From Motacilla alba alba (taxonomy: Eukaryota; Chordata; Aves; Passeriformes; Motacillidae): a stretch of DNA of 64,000 bases. The notes under the pieces were generated by a model. That model had not been told where the DNA came from. It made no database searches and was given only the letters and a program-made list of their open reading frames with translations. A program made the position numbers and the translations under genes. Location: the NCBI RefSeq assembly GCF_015832195.1, contig NC_052033.1:5642001-5706000 (forward strand), read 5' to 3'. This document shows, one piece after another, positions 53,703 through 64,000 of this stretch (position 1 is its first letter; every line of letters begins with the position of its first letter).

Positions 53703-55037
53703 GCGCAAGAGCCAAGAAATCTCCATGAAAGCAAAGGGTGTCAGCAGCCAAGGTGTGCAGTGGGTGAGGGGATTTCGGGCAGGGCAGCTGACCCTCGCTC
53801 CAGGTCACACGGGTGTCTCTTGGAACATCAGGCATGGTGTGAGACTCCCCTGCAGGGAAAACCGGGATTTGTACCTAGGAAGTGCAAGGAGAGACCTTTT
53901 AGGTGTGAATCAGAGCAGCAAAAGGAATTTCTCCTTGCTGAGGGTGGTGGGAGGAATTATTGGTGGTTTTAAGTGGTCTTAGTTCACTAAGCACTTCTTC
54001 AAGTGCTCAGAGCAAAGAGACACGAGGAGAGGAAGCAAATGACAAGAATAAATCCCACTGGCATCTTCCCAGGTGGGAAGGGTTTTGCAGGATTTCCTGG
54101 TGTGCCAGGGTCACCAGTCACTTGTGCCTTGGCTTTGAGCTTCACAGGGGTGGGCAGGGCCCTCGAGGAGCCCGCTGCTGCTCTGCCCAAACTGCTCTCC
54201 AGCCCTCTCATCCCGACCAGGCAGGCCGAGCTCCCGCAGCCTGGCCGGGATCAGCAGCCAGGTGCAGGCACTCAGGCAGAGCTGCAGCCCCAGGGCAGGG
54301 ATCCCTCTGGCTGCTGCATCCCGCCAGTGCCCCCACCAGCAGCCAGGGCGGGAGTGGTGCTTCCCTGCTGCCTCCTGGATCCCAGCAGTGCCCTCCCAAA
54401 CCTGCCCAGGGCAGCTGGGGCAGTGGGGAGAAGGGGTGGGGATCCCCAAGTGCTTAAATGTTCTCATCACCCCATCTTCTGGGAGATAATACTTTTAATT
54501 TTCACCACACAAAGAATATGTCTTGAACCAGAAGGGGTTTGCCTAATTCATCATGCTTGCTCCACACACAATACCAGGGCTGACAAGCAGAACATTTTAA
54601 AATGAGAGAAGTGGACATAATTAATGCTCATGAATTGCAAACGCTTCTTTATTAAAGGGCTTTTGCTTGCCCCGGGACCATCTGCTTCATATCACTGGGC
54701 CGGGGTCCTCAGGCTATAATAACTTGAAGCTTTAATAATTTTACCTCTTAATTAAAGCTCATCTCAAAGCGCAGGAGCACAGACATGTTCCAAGCCCAAA
54801 TCTGATTTTAACGGAGCAGACCTTGAGGGATGGGTAATAGAATTTGCATTTTTCCTTTGCTGAGTGGAGCTGCTGCCCGGAGAGGAGCACAGCCCCGGTG
54901 TCCTGCACGGTGGGGATGAGAGGCTGAAGGCTCAGGAGCCGTGCTCCTGCCGGGGTGGCCACGGACCCAGTGCCAGGGTGGAGAGCAGAGGGGTCCCTGC
55001 TGCCCTCCCAGCCCTCCGGGGCACGGCTGGGGGTGGC

Positions 55038-55172
55038 CTGGCTGCACCCCTGCCTGCACCCATTGCAGCACCCCTGGCTGCACCCCTGGCTGCACCCATT
55101 GCAGCACCCCTGGCTGCACCCCTGGCTGCACCCATTGCAGCACCCCTGGCTGCACCCCTGGCTGCACCCCTG
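55038..55172. repeat. 36-bp minisatellite with internal 14-bp unit
   Basis: ATTGCAGCACCCCTGGCTGC recurs at 55062, 55098 and 55134; within each unit CCCCTGGCTGCA is itself doubled. Confidence 0.9.
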
Positions 55173-55746
55173 GCTGGGCCATCGGGAAAGCTCCTGCCCA
55201 GGCACTGGGGGGCTGATGGCAGCCTTCTCCTGCAAGGGCACCCCAAAGCCGTGCTCCAAAGCGGAGCTGGTAAAGCCCCGGGCTGCAGGGAAGGTGGTCC
55301 CAGGCTTGGCCTGGTGCCCCTGGAGCCTTGGGGCACCCCATGCGGTGGATCCCCAACCTTTCCAAAGCTGACACCATCCACAGCTGCTCTCCCCACAGAT
55401 CCAGGTGACCTCTGGGGGGCTGTGCTCCGTGGGGGTGGGATGAGTTGACAGCCCATGAAATACGGTGGATTAATTCCCACTTCATTGTGCCAGACACGAG
55501 GCCGAAGGTCGAGGTCCATTACGAAAACTGGGTACGAATTAGTGCCCTGCATTTCACACACTGAGGTCTTCTTATGGACTGAACATTTCATTGGAAGTGT
55601 TTTAATTATTTATGTGTTAATTGAGTGCTGTAGAACTTGATTCAGTGAAGGCGCATTAAGGAGGAAGAGTTTGGGTTTTGAATGACGCTTTGTTTGTCCA
55701 AATTGAAAAATCAATGAATAACCTAAGAACCACAGAGGCATCTTGA

Positions 55747-55863
55747 TCCTCTCCTCTCCTCTCCTCTCCTCTCCTCTCCTCTCCTCTCCTCTCCTCTCCT
55801 CTCCTCTCCTCTCCTCTCCTCTCCTCTCCTCTCCTCTCCTCTCCTCTCCTCTCCTCTCCTCTC
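55747..55863. repeat. (CTCCT)n microsatellite, about 23 copies
   Basis: A perfect pyrimidine run followed by a degenerate pyrimidine tract to 55938. Confidence 0.97.
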
Positions 55864-56221
55864 CCTTCCATTTTTCCCTTTCCTTTCCATTTTTTCCCTT
55901 TCTCCCATCCTCTTTGCCCTTTCCTTTTCCTTTTCTGAGTGCTGAAATGCTCCAAGCAAGCCACAGGCAGGAGTCTCCCAGAGTGACCTGACCAAACCCT
56001 GAGCCTTGGAGGGGCGCTGGGGCAGAGCTGAGCTCCGGGTGGGGGAGATGAGAGCCCTGCTCCTGGGGGGCCCGGGAACGGAGCCCCTTCCCCAGGGATC
56101 TGCCCTGGCTGTGCCCAGAGCCGGCTCCCTCCTGCCCAGCAGCAGTTCCAGCGAGGGTTGGGAAGCACCTCCAGAGGGATTCCTGCACTGTCCAGGCACT
56201 GTCCTGTGTGGGCTTGCTCCA

Positions 56222-56600
56222 GGAGAACCAGAGGCAGGGTTTGCTCCTGCAGAGCCACGGGCAGGGTTTGGTGCTGCAGAGCCACGGGCAGGGTTTGGTG
56301 CTGCAGAGCCACGGGCAGGGTTTGCTCTGGGACAGCCACGGGCAGGGTTTGGTACTGCAGAGCCACGGCAGGGTTTGCTCTGGCAGAGCCACGGGCAGGG
56401 TTTGGTCTGGCAGAGCCACGGGCAGGGTTTGGTGCTGCAGAGCCACGGGCAGGGTTTGCTCTGGCAGAGCCACGGGCAGGGTTTGCTCTGGCAGAGCCAC
56501 GGGCAGGGTTTGGTGCTGCAGAGCCACGGCAGGGTTTGCTCTGGCAGAGCCACGGCAGGGTTTGCTCCTGGACAGCCACGGGCAGGGTTTGCTCCTGGAG
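56222..56600. repeat. 27-bp minisatellite, about 13 copies
   Basis: Unit GAGCCACGGGCAGGGTTTGG plus TGCTGCA or TCTGGCA variants; some copies lose one GC (26 bp). Confidence 0.94.
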
Positions 56601-57599
56601 TCGCTGTCCATCCTGCTGAGCGCTCCCAGAGCAGGAAGGGGCTGCAAACACTCAGCATCTGCAGCAGAGCCAGGGCACCACAATCGAGTCGTGTCTTCCC
56701 TTTATGTTCTTGGAAGTTCTGAGGAAAACATTTATTTTAGTCGTTGCGACAGTTTCCTTTTGTTTTTGCTTTGCTGACCGAAGCAGCTGCTTTTCAAAAA
56801 CGTTTTAAAGAGAAACCTTCTGGTTTTGGTTACAGAAAACAAAACAAACAGCTGCTTTTCTGTAACCAACATTTACTTTAATGAAAATTCTTGCTTTTAA
56901 TGAAAATTGGAACAAATGATTGATCATAGTTTTGTTGGTTTTTTCCCTGCAAAAACTGTAATTTCCAGTGACACGTCTCCAGCCAAATTTCCATTTGGAT
57001 GGGGAGCGCACAGCCAGCTCTGCTGCAGAGGTTCTGCCTGTCTGGGCTCAGCCAGCAATGAGGGGGTGTCCGCGTGGGTCCGTGAGCCTGCGGGGTGCAG
57101 GGAATGGCCCAGGGGAGCCCCGCTCCTGCTGCCTCCAGTCCAAGCTCTCGGAGCACGGCTGGGCAAGGAAAGAGCTCGTGGAGAGGAGCTGTGACTGTGC
57201 TGACCCAGGCTGCAGCTCAGAGTTCACTCACTGATCGTAACCAATCTTTGCCCTGGAAGGGAATCCCCTTGAAAAGGGATGGACAAAGCCCTGCCTTCCT
57301 CCTGGCGGCGCTTGCAGGTTCGCTCCCTTCGCCGGAGGCACGGGAGCAGGGACCCCTGGCAGCTGCCTTCTCCTGCAGCTCACCCGTCATGGATGGGGCA
57401 GGCTGGGCTGGGCTGTCCCCACAAGCTGTTGGTGTTGTTGTCTGGAAGAACCCTCAGCTGTGCTCCAGGAGAAGGTTCCCATCACCTCTGTGCATTTGGC
57501 TCCTGTGCTTCCCACCCGGTGCCCAACGTCCTTCCAGCTCTCGCCCTGAAATGGACAAAACCGGGTCCCTGACACACAATTCCTGACAAAACAACAATT

Positions 57600-57649
57600 G
57601 AGCAGGAAGAATATTGCCCGTGTTGAGCAGGAAGAATATTGCCCGTGTT
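57600..57649. repeat. Perfect 25-bp tandem duplication
   Basis: GAGCAGGAAGAATATTGCCC plus GTGTT occurs twice head to tail with no mismatch. Confidence 0.95.
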
Positions 57650-58010
57650 GAGCTCCAGGCCACGCTCAGAGTCTGTGGGCTGTTCATCTCTCCGGGGACG
57701 TCGATACTGGGCACGGATGAGCCACCAGGCACTCAAAACCCCCTGGGCTGCTCAGATCTCCAGTTCTTTATCTCCAGGGATGGTGCTGGACCCTTCGAGG
57801 GCTGCTGGGCAGGAGCCCTGCTGGGAGGGCAGGGGACACTCCTGTCCCTGCAGTCACTGGGGCCAGAGGAGGGCAGGTGGCCTGGGAGGGAGGAGCAGGC
57901 TCCTTGTGGGACTGCCTGGAAGGTCTGGAGCTGGAATCTTGAGTCTTCCCTCTGTCCCCTGGGACCAGGGCCTGTCCTGCTGCCCCTGGGCTGGGGCCAC
58001 CAGAGCGAGC

Positions 58011-58640
58011 CCAGGAGCTGGGACAGGGCTCTGGCACCTGCCTGCCACCCTTGGGCCCCTCCAGGGATCCAGGGGCAGCCCAGGAGCTGGAACAGGGCTC
58101 TGGCACCCGCCTGCCACCCTTGGGCACCTCCAGGGATCCAGAGCAAACCCAGGAGCTGGGACAGGGCTCTGGCACCCGCCTGCCACCCTTGGGCCCCTCC
58201 AGGGATCCAGAGCAAGCCCAGGAGCTGGACAGGGCTCTGGCACCCGCCTGCCACCCTTGGGCACCTCCAGGGATCCAGGGGCAGCCCAGGAGCTGGGACA
58301 GGGCTCTGGCACCTGCCTGCCACCCTTGGGCCCCTCCAGGGATCCAGAGCAAGCCCAGGAGCTGGGACAGGGCTCTGGCACCTGCCTGCCCCCCTTGGGC
58401 ACCTCCAGGGATCCAGGGGCAGCCCAGGAGCTGGGACAGGGCTCTGGCACCCGCCTGCCACCCTTGGGCACCTCCAGGGATCCAGGGGCAGCCCAGGAGC
58501 TGGGACAGGGCTCTGGCACCCGCCTGCCACCCTTGGGCACCTCCAGGGATCCAGGGGCAGCCCAGGAGCTGGGACAGGGCTGGATCTGGCACTGGCCTGC
58601 CACCCTTGGGCCCCTCCAGGGATCCAGGGCCAGCCCAGCC
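58011..58640. repeat. 69-bp minisatellite, about nine copies
   Basis: AGGAGCTGG starts at 58013, 58082, 58151, 58220, 58288, 58357, 58426, 58495 and 58564 (period 69, once 68). Each unit contains CTCCAGGGATCCAGGGGCAG or CCAGAGCAAG, resembling the CR1 core. Confidence 0.95.
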
Positions 58641-59894
58641 CCTCGGGGCACCTCTCACCCTCTCAGGCACCCAGCAGAGGATGGGAGGCACAGAGAAACT
58701 ACAGAAGGTAAATTAATTTTCCCATTTCTCTCCAAATGAGTTATTAATCATATCTCATTTGCATATTCATTAACCATAGTACACACCATATTTTTATTAA
58801 TGTGGCAAAGAAACAATTACAGGTGAAAAATGGGTTGTCTGCTTGTTTCATACAAGGATCTTGTTCCTCATTTGCAGGAGTTAAAAATTGATGTTTTTTT
58901 CTTGCCACACAGAAAAGAAACTGCTGGGCTGCATCCAGCCCGTGGAAAGAGGTGTTGGATGAGCAGCTGGAATCAAGGCCTCTGGCACTGGGGGTTTCCT
59001 TCTCTTTGGCAGGCATGGGCGGCACCGAGCCCTGGGCTGGGGCAGGGGCAGCAGCCTGCAGCAGGGGCTTCCATCCAGGGCTGCCTCCTGTCGGAAGGGC
59101 TCCAGAAGGCGCCTTGGGAAGGTTCTGGAAGCCAGCACAGAAACCCTCTCAGTGCATTTCCACTTGGGCAAGAGAAATGTGGGGAGCAGAACTAACAAAT
59201 GAATGTCCAAACCCAGCTCTGTATTGATTACAAGGGGGAGCCACCCAATCAAGTTTATTTTATAAAAATAAATAGTTTATTTTATTCTCATGGAAGTGAG
59301 ATGAGGTTTTGGGTTAAAGTGCTTGAGGAGCTACAGCTCCAAGTCCTTCCCACTTCCCTCCCTGCAGTTTCGGGATGGAAATTACTGGATTTCAATACAT
59401 TTTTTGGTGAATCAGGCATGAGTCACTCAAAGGGGGAGCTCTGGTTTTCCCATTGCCAATTCTTTAGTCCAGAAGGTTAAGCTGGACTTAAGCAAAATGA
59501 TGCGGCAGAGAAGAAATGCATTGTTGATTAAAATCTTGTATTACGGGTTCCTGTGGGTGAGCTGTGGTGTTGGGACCACACTGGGATGAGGGAAGCTCCC
59601 CTTGCAGCCCCAGCAGGGCTGTGTTACAGGGACACCAATTCCTTTCTCCAGAGAACACACATCTGACCCAGCTCAGGCAAAGCTGCTCTTGATCACAGGG
59701 CTCAAATTTAATAATTACAGCAAAGCTGCTTTCCTGCAGCTTGGACCAGCACAGGCCAGCGCTGCAGCAACCACAAAAACACAGGAACAGCACCCGGCGC
59801 TCAGTGGGACCTGCTGGAAACCAGTGGGCATTCTGTTCTCGCTTTCCAAGGGGAAACTGAGGCACAGGGAAGACCTTGAACGCCTCTGAGCAGC

Positions 59895-59970
59895 CTGGGG
59901 TTTGGATGAAGTGATCTTTAAGGTCCCGTTCAGCCCAGCCCAGCCCATTGCATGATCCTGGGATTCTCTC
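59895..59970 (+). mobile_element. CR1 3'-terminal stub
   Basis: GATCTTTAAGGTCCCGTTCA followed by TGCATGATCCTGGGATTCTC is the CR1 3' end, 5' truncated. Confidence 0.6.
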
Positions 59971-62900
59971 TGGATGGCAGGAACGCCCAGGGCAGGACGA
60001 GTGCTGGTGTGTCCTCAGAGGAGCAGCACAGCTGTGCCTCGCCAGGGCTGGGCCGAGCTGCTGCCCCCACAGACAAGGTGGGTGCTGTGACTGTGACCCC
60101 CAGGGCTTTCCGGGACTGTCTCTGCCTTTCCTCTGGCCTATCCACCAGTCCTGGCACAGGCAATCACCTTCTTTATAGAGTTTGTGATGACTGGGCTACC
60201 TGGATTGAGCCTCCCGCCTCCTCTCCTCCCTCCAAGGTGCCCCCTGGGTGCCTGTGGGGTGCTCACGGGCTCCCGGCTCAGCAGGGACCCTGTCTGGGCA
60301 GGATCGGGCCCCATCCCTGCAGAGCCTGTGGCAGCAGTGCCTTTGCAGCCCAGCTCCAGGAGCGTGCCTGCGCTGGATTTGCTCCCAGTGAAGCCAGGGA
60401 TTTATCAGCAGTGAAGCCGGGGGAGGAGTTTTCATCAACTCCATTTCTGCATCCTTGTCAGCCCTGTCGAACCCGAGTCATCTCCTCCTGACCACTGCAC
60501 CCGAGCATTGCTGCCCTCCTTTGTTTCCAACAGCGCCTTCCTTCTCTCCCAAGCCCTTGAACAACCTGGACTGCGGCGAGCTGGCGATGGCACAAACACA
60601 CATCCATTCCAAGGGAAGACAGCGATGCTCCTGCGTCATCCCGTGGCACATCTGGGGTCCCAGGGGCCCAAATACCAGCCCTGCCCAGCCCGCCAGGCCA
60701 AGGGAAGCAGGAGGAAGAAAAATAAATGTGATGACAGTTGGGCCCTTGCAAATGAGTCGTGGTCTGAAAGAAGCCAGAATAAGCACCTCGAACCAGCTCA
60801 CACGTGGGGCTGGAGCGGGGAAAGGGGGAACGTGCAGCGTTCACACCGCGGGGGCAAAGGTCTGCAACATGAGCAGCACTGCTCAGAGAGGCAGATTTCC
60901 TGCCTAATCATGCTCCAGGAAATACCTGGGCACTTGCTGCTCAGCCGTGTGCAGCGCCTGCGTGGGGAGCGGGAGGAGGGAGAGCGGGAATGCTGCGGCA
61001 GAGCTCCTCCAGCCCAGCTTTGGGGCACAGCCCTTGTCCAGGTGTGTGCTTGGCTCTGGACCCTCACAGGTCCCTTGTAATTTGGCCTCTGTGCTGCAGC
61101 CTGAGCTGTCAGGCCTAAAACCCAGCCCAAGCCCATGCACAGGGATGTGCTGTGAGCCTGAGCTCGGGTTCAGCTCCCTCCAGAGGGGCTGGAACAGGCT
61201 CTGCACAGGGGCTTCAGCTCACGGCTGATGGGCCCTGGGCTCCAGGACAGGCTGCTCCTGAAGGCAGGGGAATTTTGGCTCCATCTCCTTTGCAGTGAGG
61301 AGTCAGCTTGGGTCTGAACAGCACAGTTTGGGGTTTATTTTCCTCTAATGCCACCAAGCAATCCCCTGCGCTGCTTTTTCCAGCCTTTTTAGTCATTCCC
61401 TTTCGTCTCCTTCCTGCACACCCCGAGTCTCTGGGTGGTTTGTGCACACCTGGCTCAGATCCCCGTGGCCCTCTCCATTCCTGCAGCATCTGCACTGGGT
61501 TCCAGTTAACTTCTGCTCCACCAGAAACCTGGAAAGCTTCTCCAGCAAGGTCAGGAAGCTCCTGCAGTTGATATTTATTAAGGCTTTTGCTGCCGGTAAG
61601 AAATGTCAAAGCCAACCCAAGCGATGGATGGGTCTGATCTGCTTTGCTCCCTGCCTTCTTGGCCAGGCTGAGATTTGGCTTGAATGAATGAAATCTGGAA
61701 TTCTCTTTTGAGCAGCAGCACGGTCCCAGCTTCTGGCCAGAGACAAAACAAAGGCAGAGCAGGAGCAGGCAGGAGAGCCAGGGGAGACTCTCACCTGAGC
61801 CCCGGCCTGCCCCACCTGCACTGCGGCGGCTTCCAGGGCTCCTTCCCAACCCTGGCCAGCTAAATCCATGGTCAGCAGCAGCAGCGGGTTATTTATGCAC
61901 CATCTGCATCCAGAGCTCAGCTGCCCCTGCTTGTGTGGGAGCAAGCCACAGCTCCTGCCTTCAAAGCAGAGCCAGGCTGCCAGGTCTCAGCGCAGCTCCT
62001 CGCGTCCGCTCAGCCTGGAGAGGGCTCTCTGTCTGCTGCTGCCCCCCTGCAAACCCTTCCGATCACAGCTGTCCTTCCCACCGATCAGCCACGCCAGGCA
62101 AACAGCCTCACCCCACGCTCCGTGCCCGCTTAATCCCCGAGAGGCTTTTGGGGAGCGGTGCCAGAGCTCCCGGCAGCCCCGGGCCTGCAGGGCTGCGCTG
62201 CCAGGGGAGCTTCCAACCAAAACCCTCCACATGCTTCTCCTGCAGGCCAAGGGCTCGGGCTGGGGGAAATGTGGGAGCAGATGGCGGCTCCGGATGACAG
62301 CGAGAGCTGCGGGATCACCCGGGGCAGGGCTGGGGGAAGCTGGCACGCCCTGGCACGCTGCAGGGGCTGTGTCTGGGCAGGAGCCTCATGGAAAGCAGGC
62401 TCAGAACCACTGGGTTCGGAGAGACTGGGAGTCATGGGAAGGAAAACTGCCCAGCCGTGCTTGCCAGGCTGATGCTGCTCAGCCCCACAGCTCAGGCATT
62501 TGGGCTGGGGTCACTGCTCCTGTCCTCTCTCCTCGGGGAATTACATTTCCTGGCCTTTTCCTGCCTCAAACCAGAGCCTTTCACCTCTGTCTGTCCTGCT
62601 TGTGTGGGTGTCTAGAAAGGGTGTGAGCAGTGTCCCTCTCCCTGGCACGGCTCTGCTGCCCAGCACTGCCAGGGGCCACAGCAGGGAGCTCAGGGGACAC
62701 ATCCGTGTGTCACACCCCTGCCAGGCCCTGGCAGCCACTCACAGCTGAGGCGTCACGCAGGGCAAGGCTGCAAAGTCTTGGAGATGAAGCCTCTGCTGAG
62801 ACAGGTGGGAGAATGAGGGTGGGGTTGGGGGCTCCCCCACAAACCCCAGCAAAGGCAGGTGAGAGCCTCCATCCCCCTGCTCACCGGACCACGCCGCTCC

Positions 62901-63202
62901 CTGGGCGAGGCCTGGGCTGGCTTTGGCTCCTGGGGAAGACAGAGCTGTGCCTTGTGAAACCAGGAGCAGAGGGAAACGCTCCCACTTTCCCACAAGCCGG
63001 AGCCAAGGAGCGTTAGGCTGTGAGGTCACGCTGGGGGGATGCTTGTCCCATGAGCTCACCCGGGGATGGGGAGGGAGCAGGTGGCTCTGTCCCTCCTCCC
63101 AGCCCACCCTCAGCCCCCCCCTTGCAAAAACCACCAGAGACCCAGGGAGGACAACATCCAGGGAAAGGGGAGTGGGAAGTTTTCCCCCAAAGTAGTACTT
63201 TG

Positions 63203-63222
63203 TTTTTTTTTTTTTTTTTTTT
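63203..63222. repeat. T homopolymer run
   Basis: About 20 consecutive T. Confidence 0.95.
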
Positions 63223-64000
63223 AACTAAGGAAGTAATTATCAGCAAAATGGGAAGCTTATGGTTGAAAACCATTTGGGTTTTTTTCAAAGAACATTTCCA
63301 AATGGAACATGGGAGTGTTTAAACAAACACCTCAAAGCAAGACTCAACTTGGAAGCGGCATTTAGGGGGAATGAAACAGCTCTAATCACCCTGGTCCATT
63401 ACTCCTGACAAGAGAGATGAGGAGCTGCTGAGCATCCCTGTCGAGGGGAGGCTGAGCTCGCTAAAGAACGAGCCTGAGCCAATGAGCTCGTGAATCTGTC
63501 AGCACGGGCTCCACATCCCATCTGCACACGCTGGGCTGTGCTGACAGCCGGGCCGGCCCTGGGAGCCCCTCCAGAGCCCCCCCAGCAGCTCAGCCCGGGG
63601 GGATTCCCCTCAGCTCCCCGAGCAGTGCCTGGGGCCTGTTTGTGCAGAGCTGGCAACAGGGGCTGGACTCTCTTCAAGTTTTTCCACTGCCTCGTCCTAA
63701 ATTTGAAGTTTTCCGCTTGCCTTGCAAGATTTGCTGAGAGCATTCACTGCTTGCTGTTCGCACCGGGCGAGGCAAGCAGCAGCATCTCAGCTGCTGGGAG
63801 TCGTTTGTGCAATGGAGCTGTTCGTGGCTCTGTCTCCTGAATACCACTGGTGGGAACAGAAGGAATAAAAGCCAGTCCATCCCAGGAACAGGCAGATTTC
63901 TAGGAGGGCTTGGCACTGCAAAGTGGAATTTCAGCAAGGGACCTTCTCACCTCAACAGCTGAACAGCACAGCACAGGCTGCTGGGCCGTGGCGTGACACA

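Larger units (their letters stand above)
51531..55037. other. Intergenic downstream of PMP22, no gene recognised
   Basis: Unique sequence except small repeats. AT-rich segment at 54480-54860 is notable. The next gene expected from mammalian synteny (HS3ST3B1) is not in the window. Confidence 0.5.
58641..64000. other. Distal intergenic region, no gene recognised
   Basis: AT-rich block at 58690-58930, a CR1 stub at 59895 and a T run at 63203. The remainder is unremarkable GC-rich sequence with chance frames. Confidence 0.5.

Noticed and set aside
55610..56683. 357-codon - frame over the 27-bp and CTCCT arrays
   Set aside because: Repeat translation only (KPCPWLCQS-type cycles and Glu/Arg runs).
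57614..58739. 365-codon frames over the 69-bp minisatellite
   Set aside because: Period divisible by three with no stop; similar repetitive peptides appear in several frames of both strands; no splice or start context.
49300..64000. HS3ST3B1 or another sulfotransferase downstream of PMP22
   Set aside because: No sulfotransferase motif or long conserved exon is visible in any frame.

Overview
This is vertebrate nuclear DNA, most likely from a bird. The evidence is short CR1 LINE fragments of avian type, very GC-rich sequence dense in minisatellites (as in an avian microchromosome), small introns, and two adjacent spliced genes on the + strand: TEKT3 (tektin-3) and then PMP22 (peripheral myelin protein 22). 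The same two genes sit side by side in the same transcriptional order in human 17p12. From memory the avian counterpart is chromosome 18, which the window itself cannot prove.

Layout. 1-18.9 kb: no protein gene recognised; CR1 fragments, many tandem repeats, a CpG-rich block near 7 kb, and several AT-rich unique islands that could be regulatory. 19.0-25.8 kb: TEKT3, seven coding exons that splice in frame to a 494-residue tektin with an exact RPNVELCRD signature. 25.9-32.3 kb: intergenic, AT-richer, with one long CR1 fragment. 32.3-49.2 kb: PMP22, with a CpG-island/TATA promoter, a non-coding first exon, four coding exons giving a 159-residue tetraspan protein, and a 1.3 kb 3'UTR with a perfect miR-29 8-mer and two AATAAA signals. 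Introns 3 and 4 hold a 51-bp minisatellite and a roughly 390-bp GGGAA/GGAAA array. 49.2-64 kb: no gene recognised; CR1 remnants, many minisatellites, an orphan CpG island near 51.3 kb, a 16-bp palindromic double POU octamer at 52,971, and several AT-rich blocks.

The two genes are not a pathway. TEKT3 encodes a filament of ciliary and flagellar doublet microtubules (sperm, motile cilia). PMP22 encodes a compact-myelin and epithelial membrane protein. What links them is conserved synteny, and in mammals the distal PMP22 super-enhancer lies beyond TEKT3, so the left third of this window is where a bird equivalent might be.

Most long open frames here are not genes. GC-rich avian sequence and tandem arrays whose unit lacks stop codons hold several frames open. 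All exon boundaries below were read by eye from GT/AG sites, reading phase and family similarity; no alignment was run. I found no convincing undescribed gene system; the most unusual items are regulatory and repeat structures.
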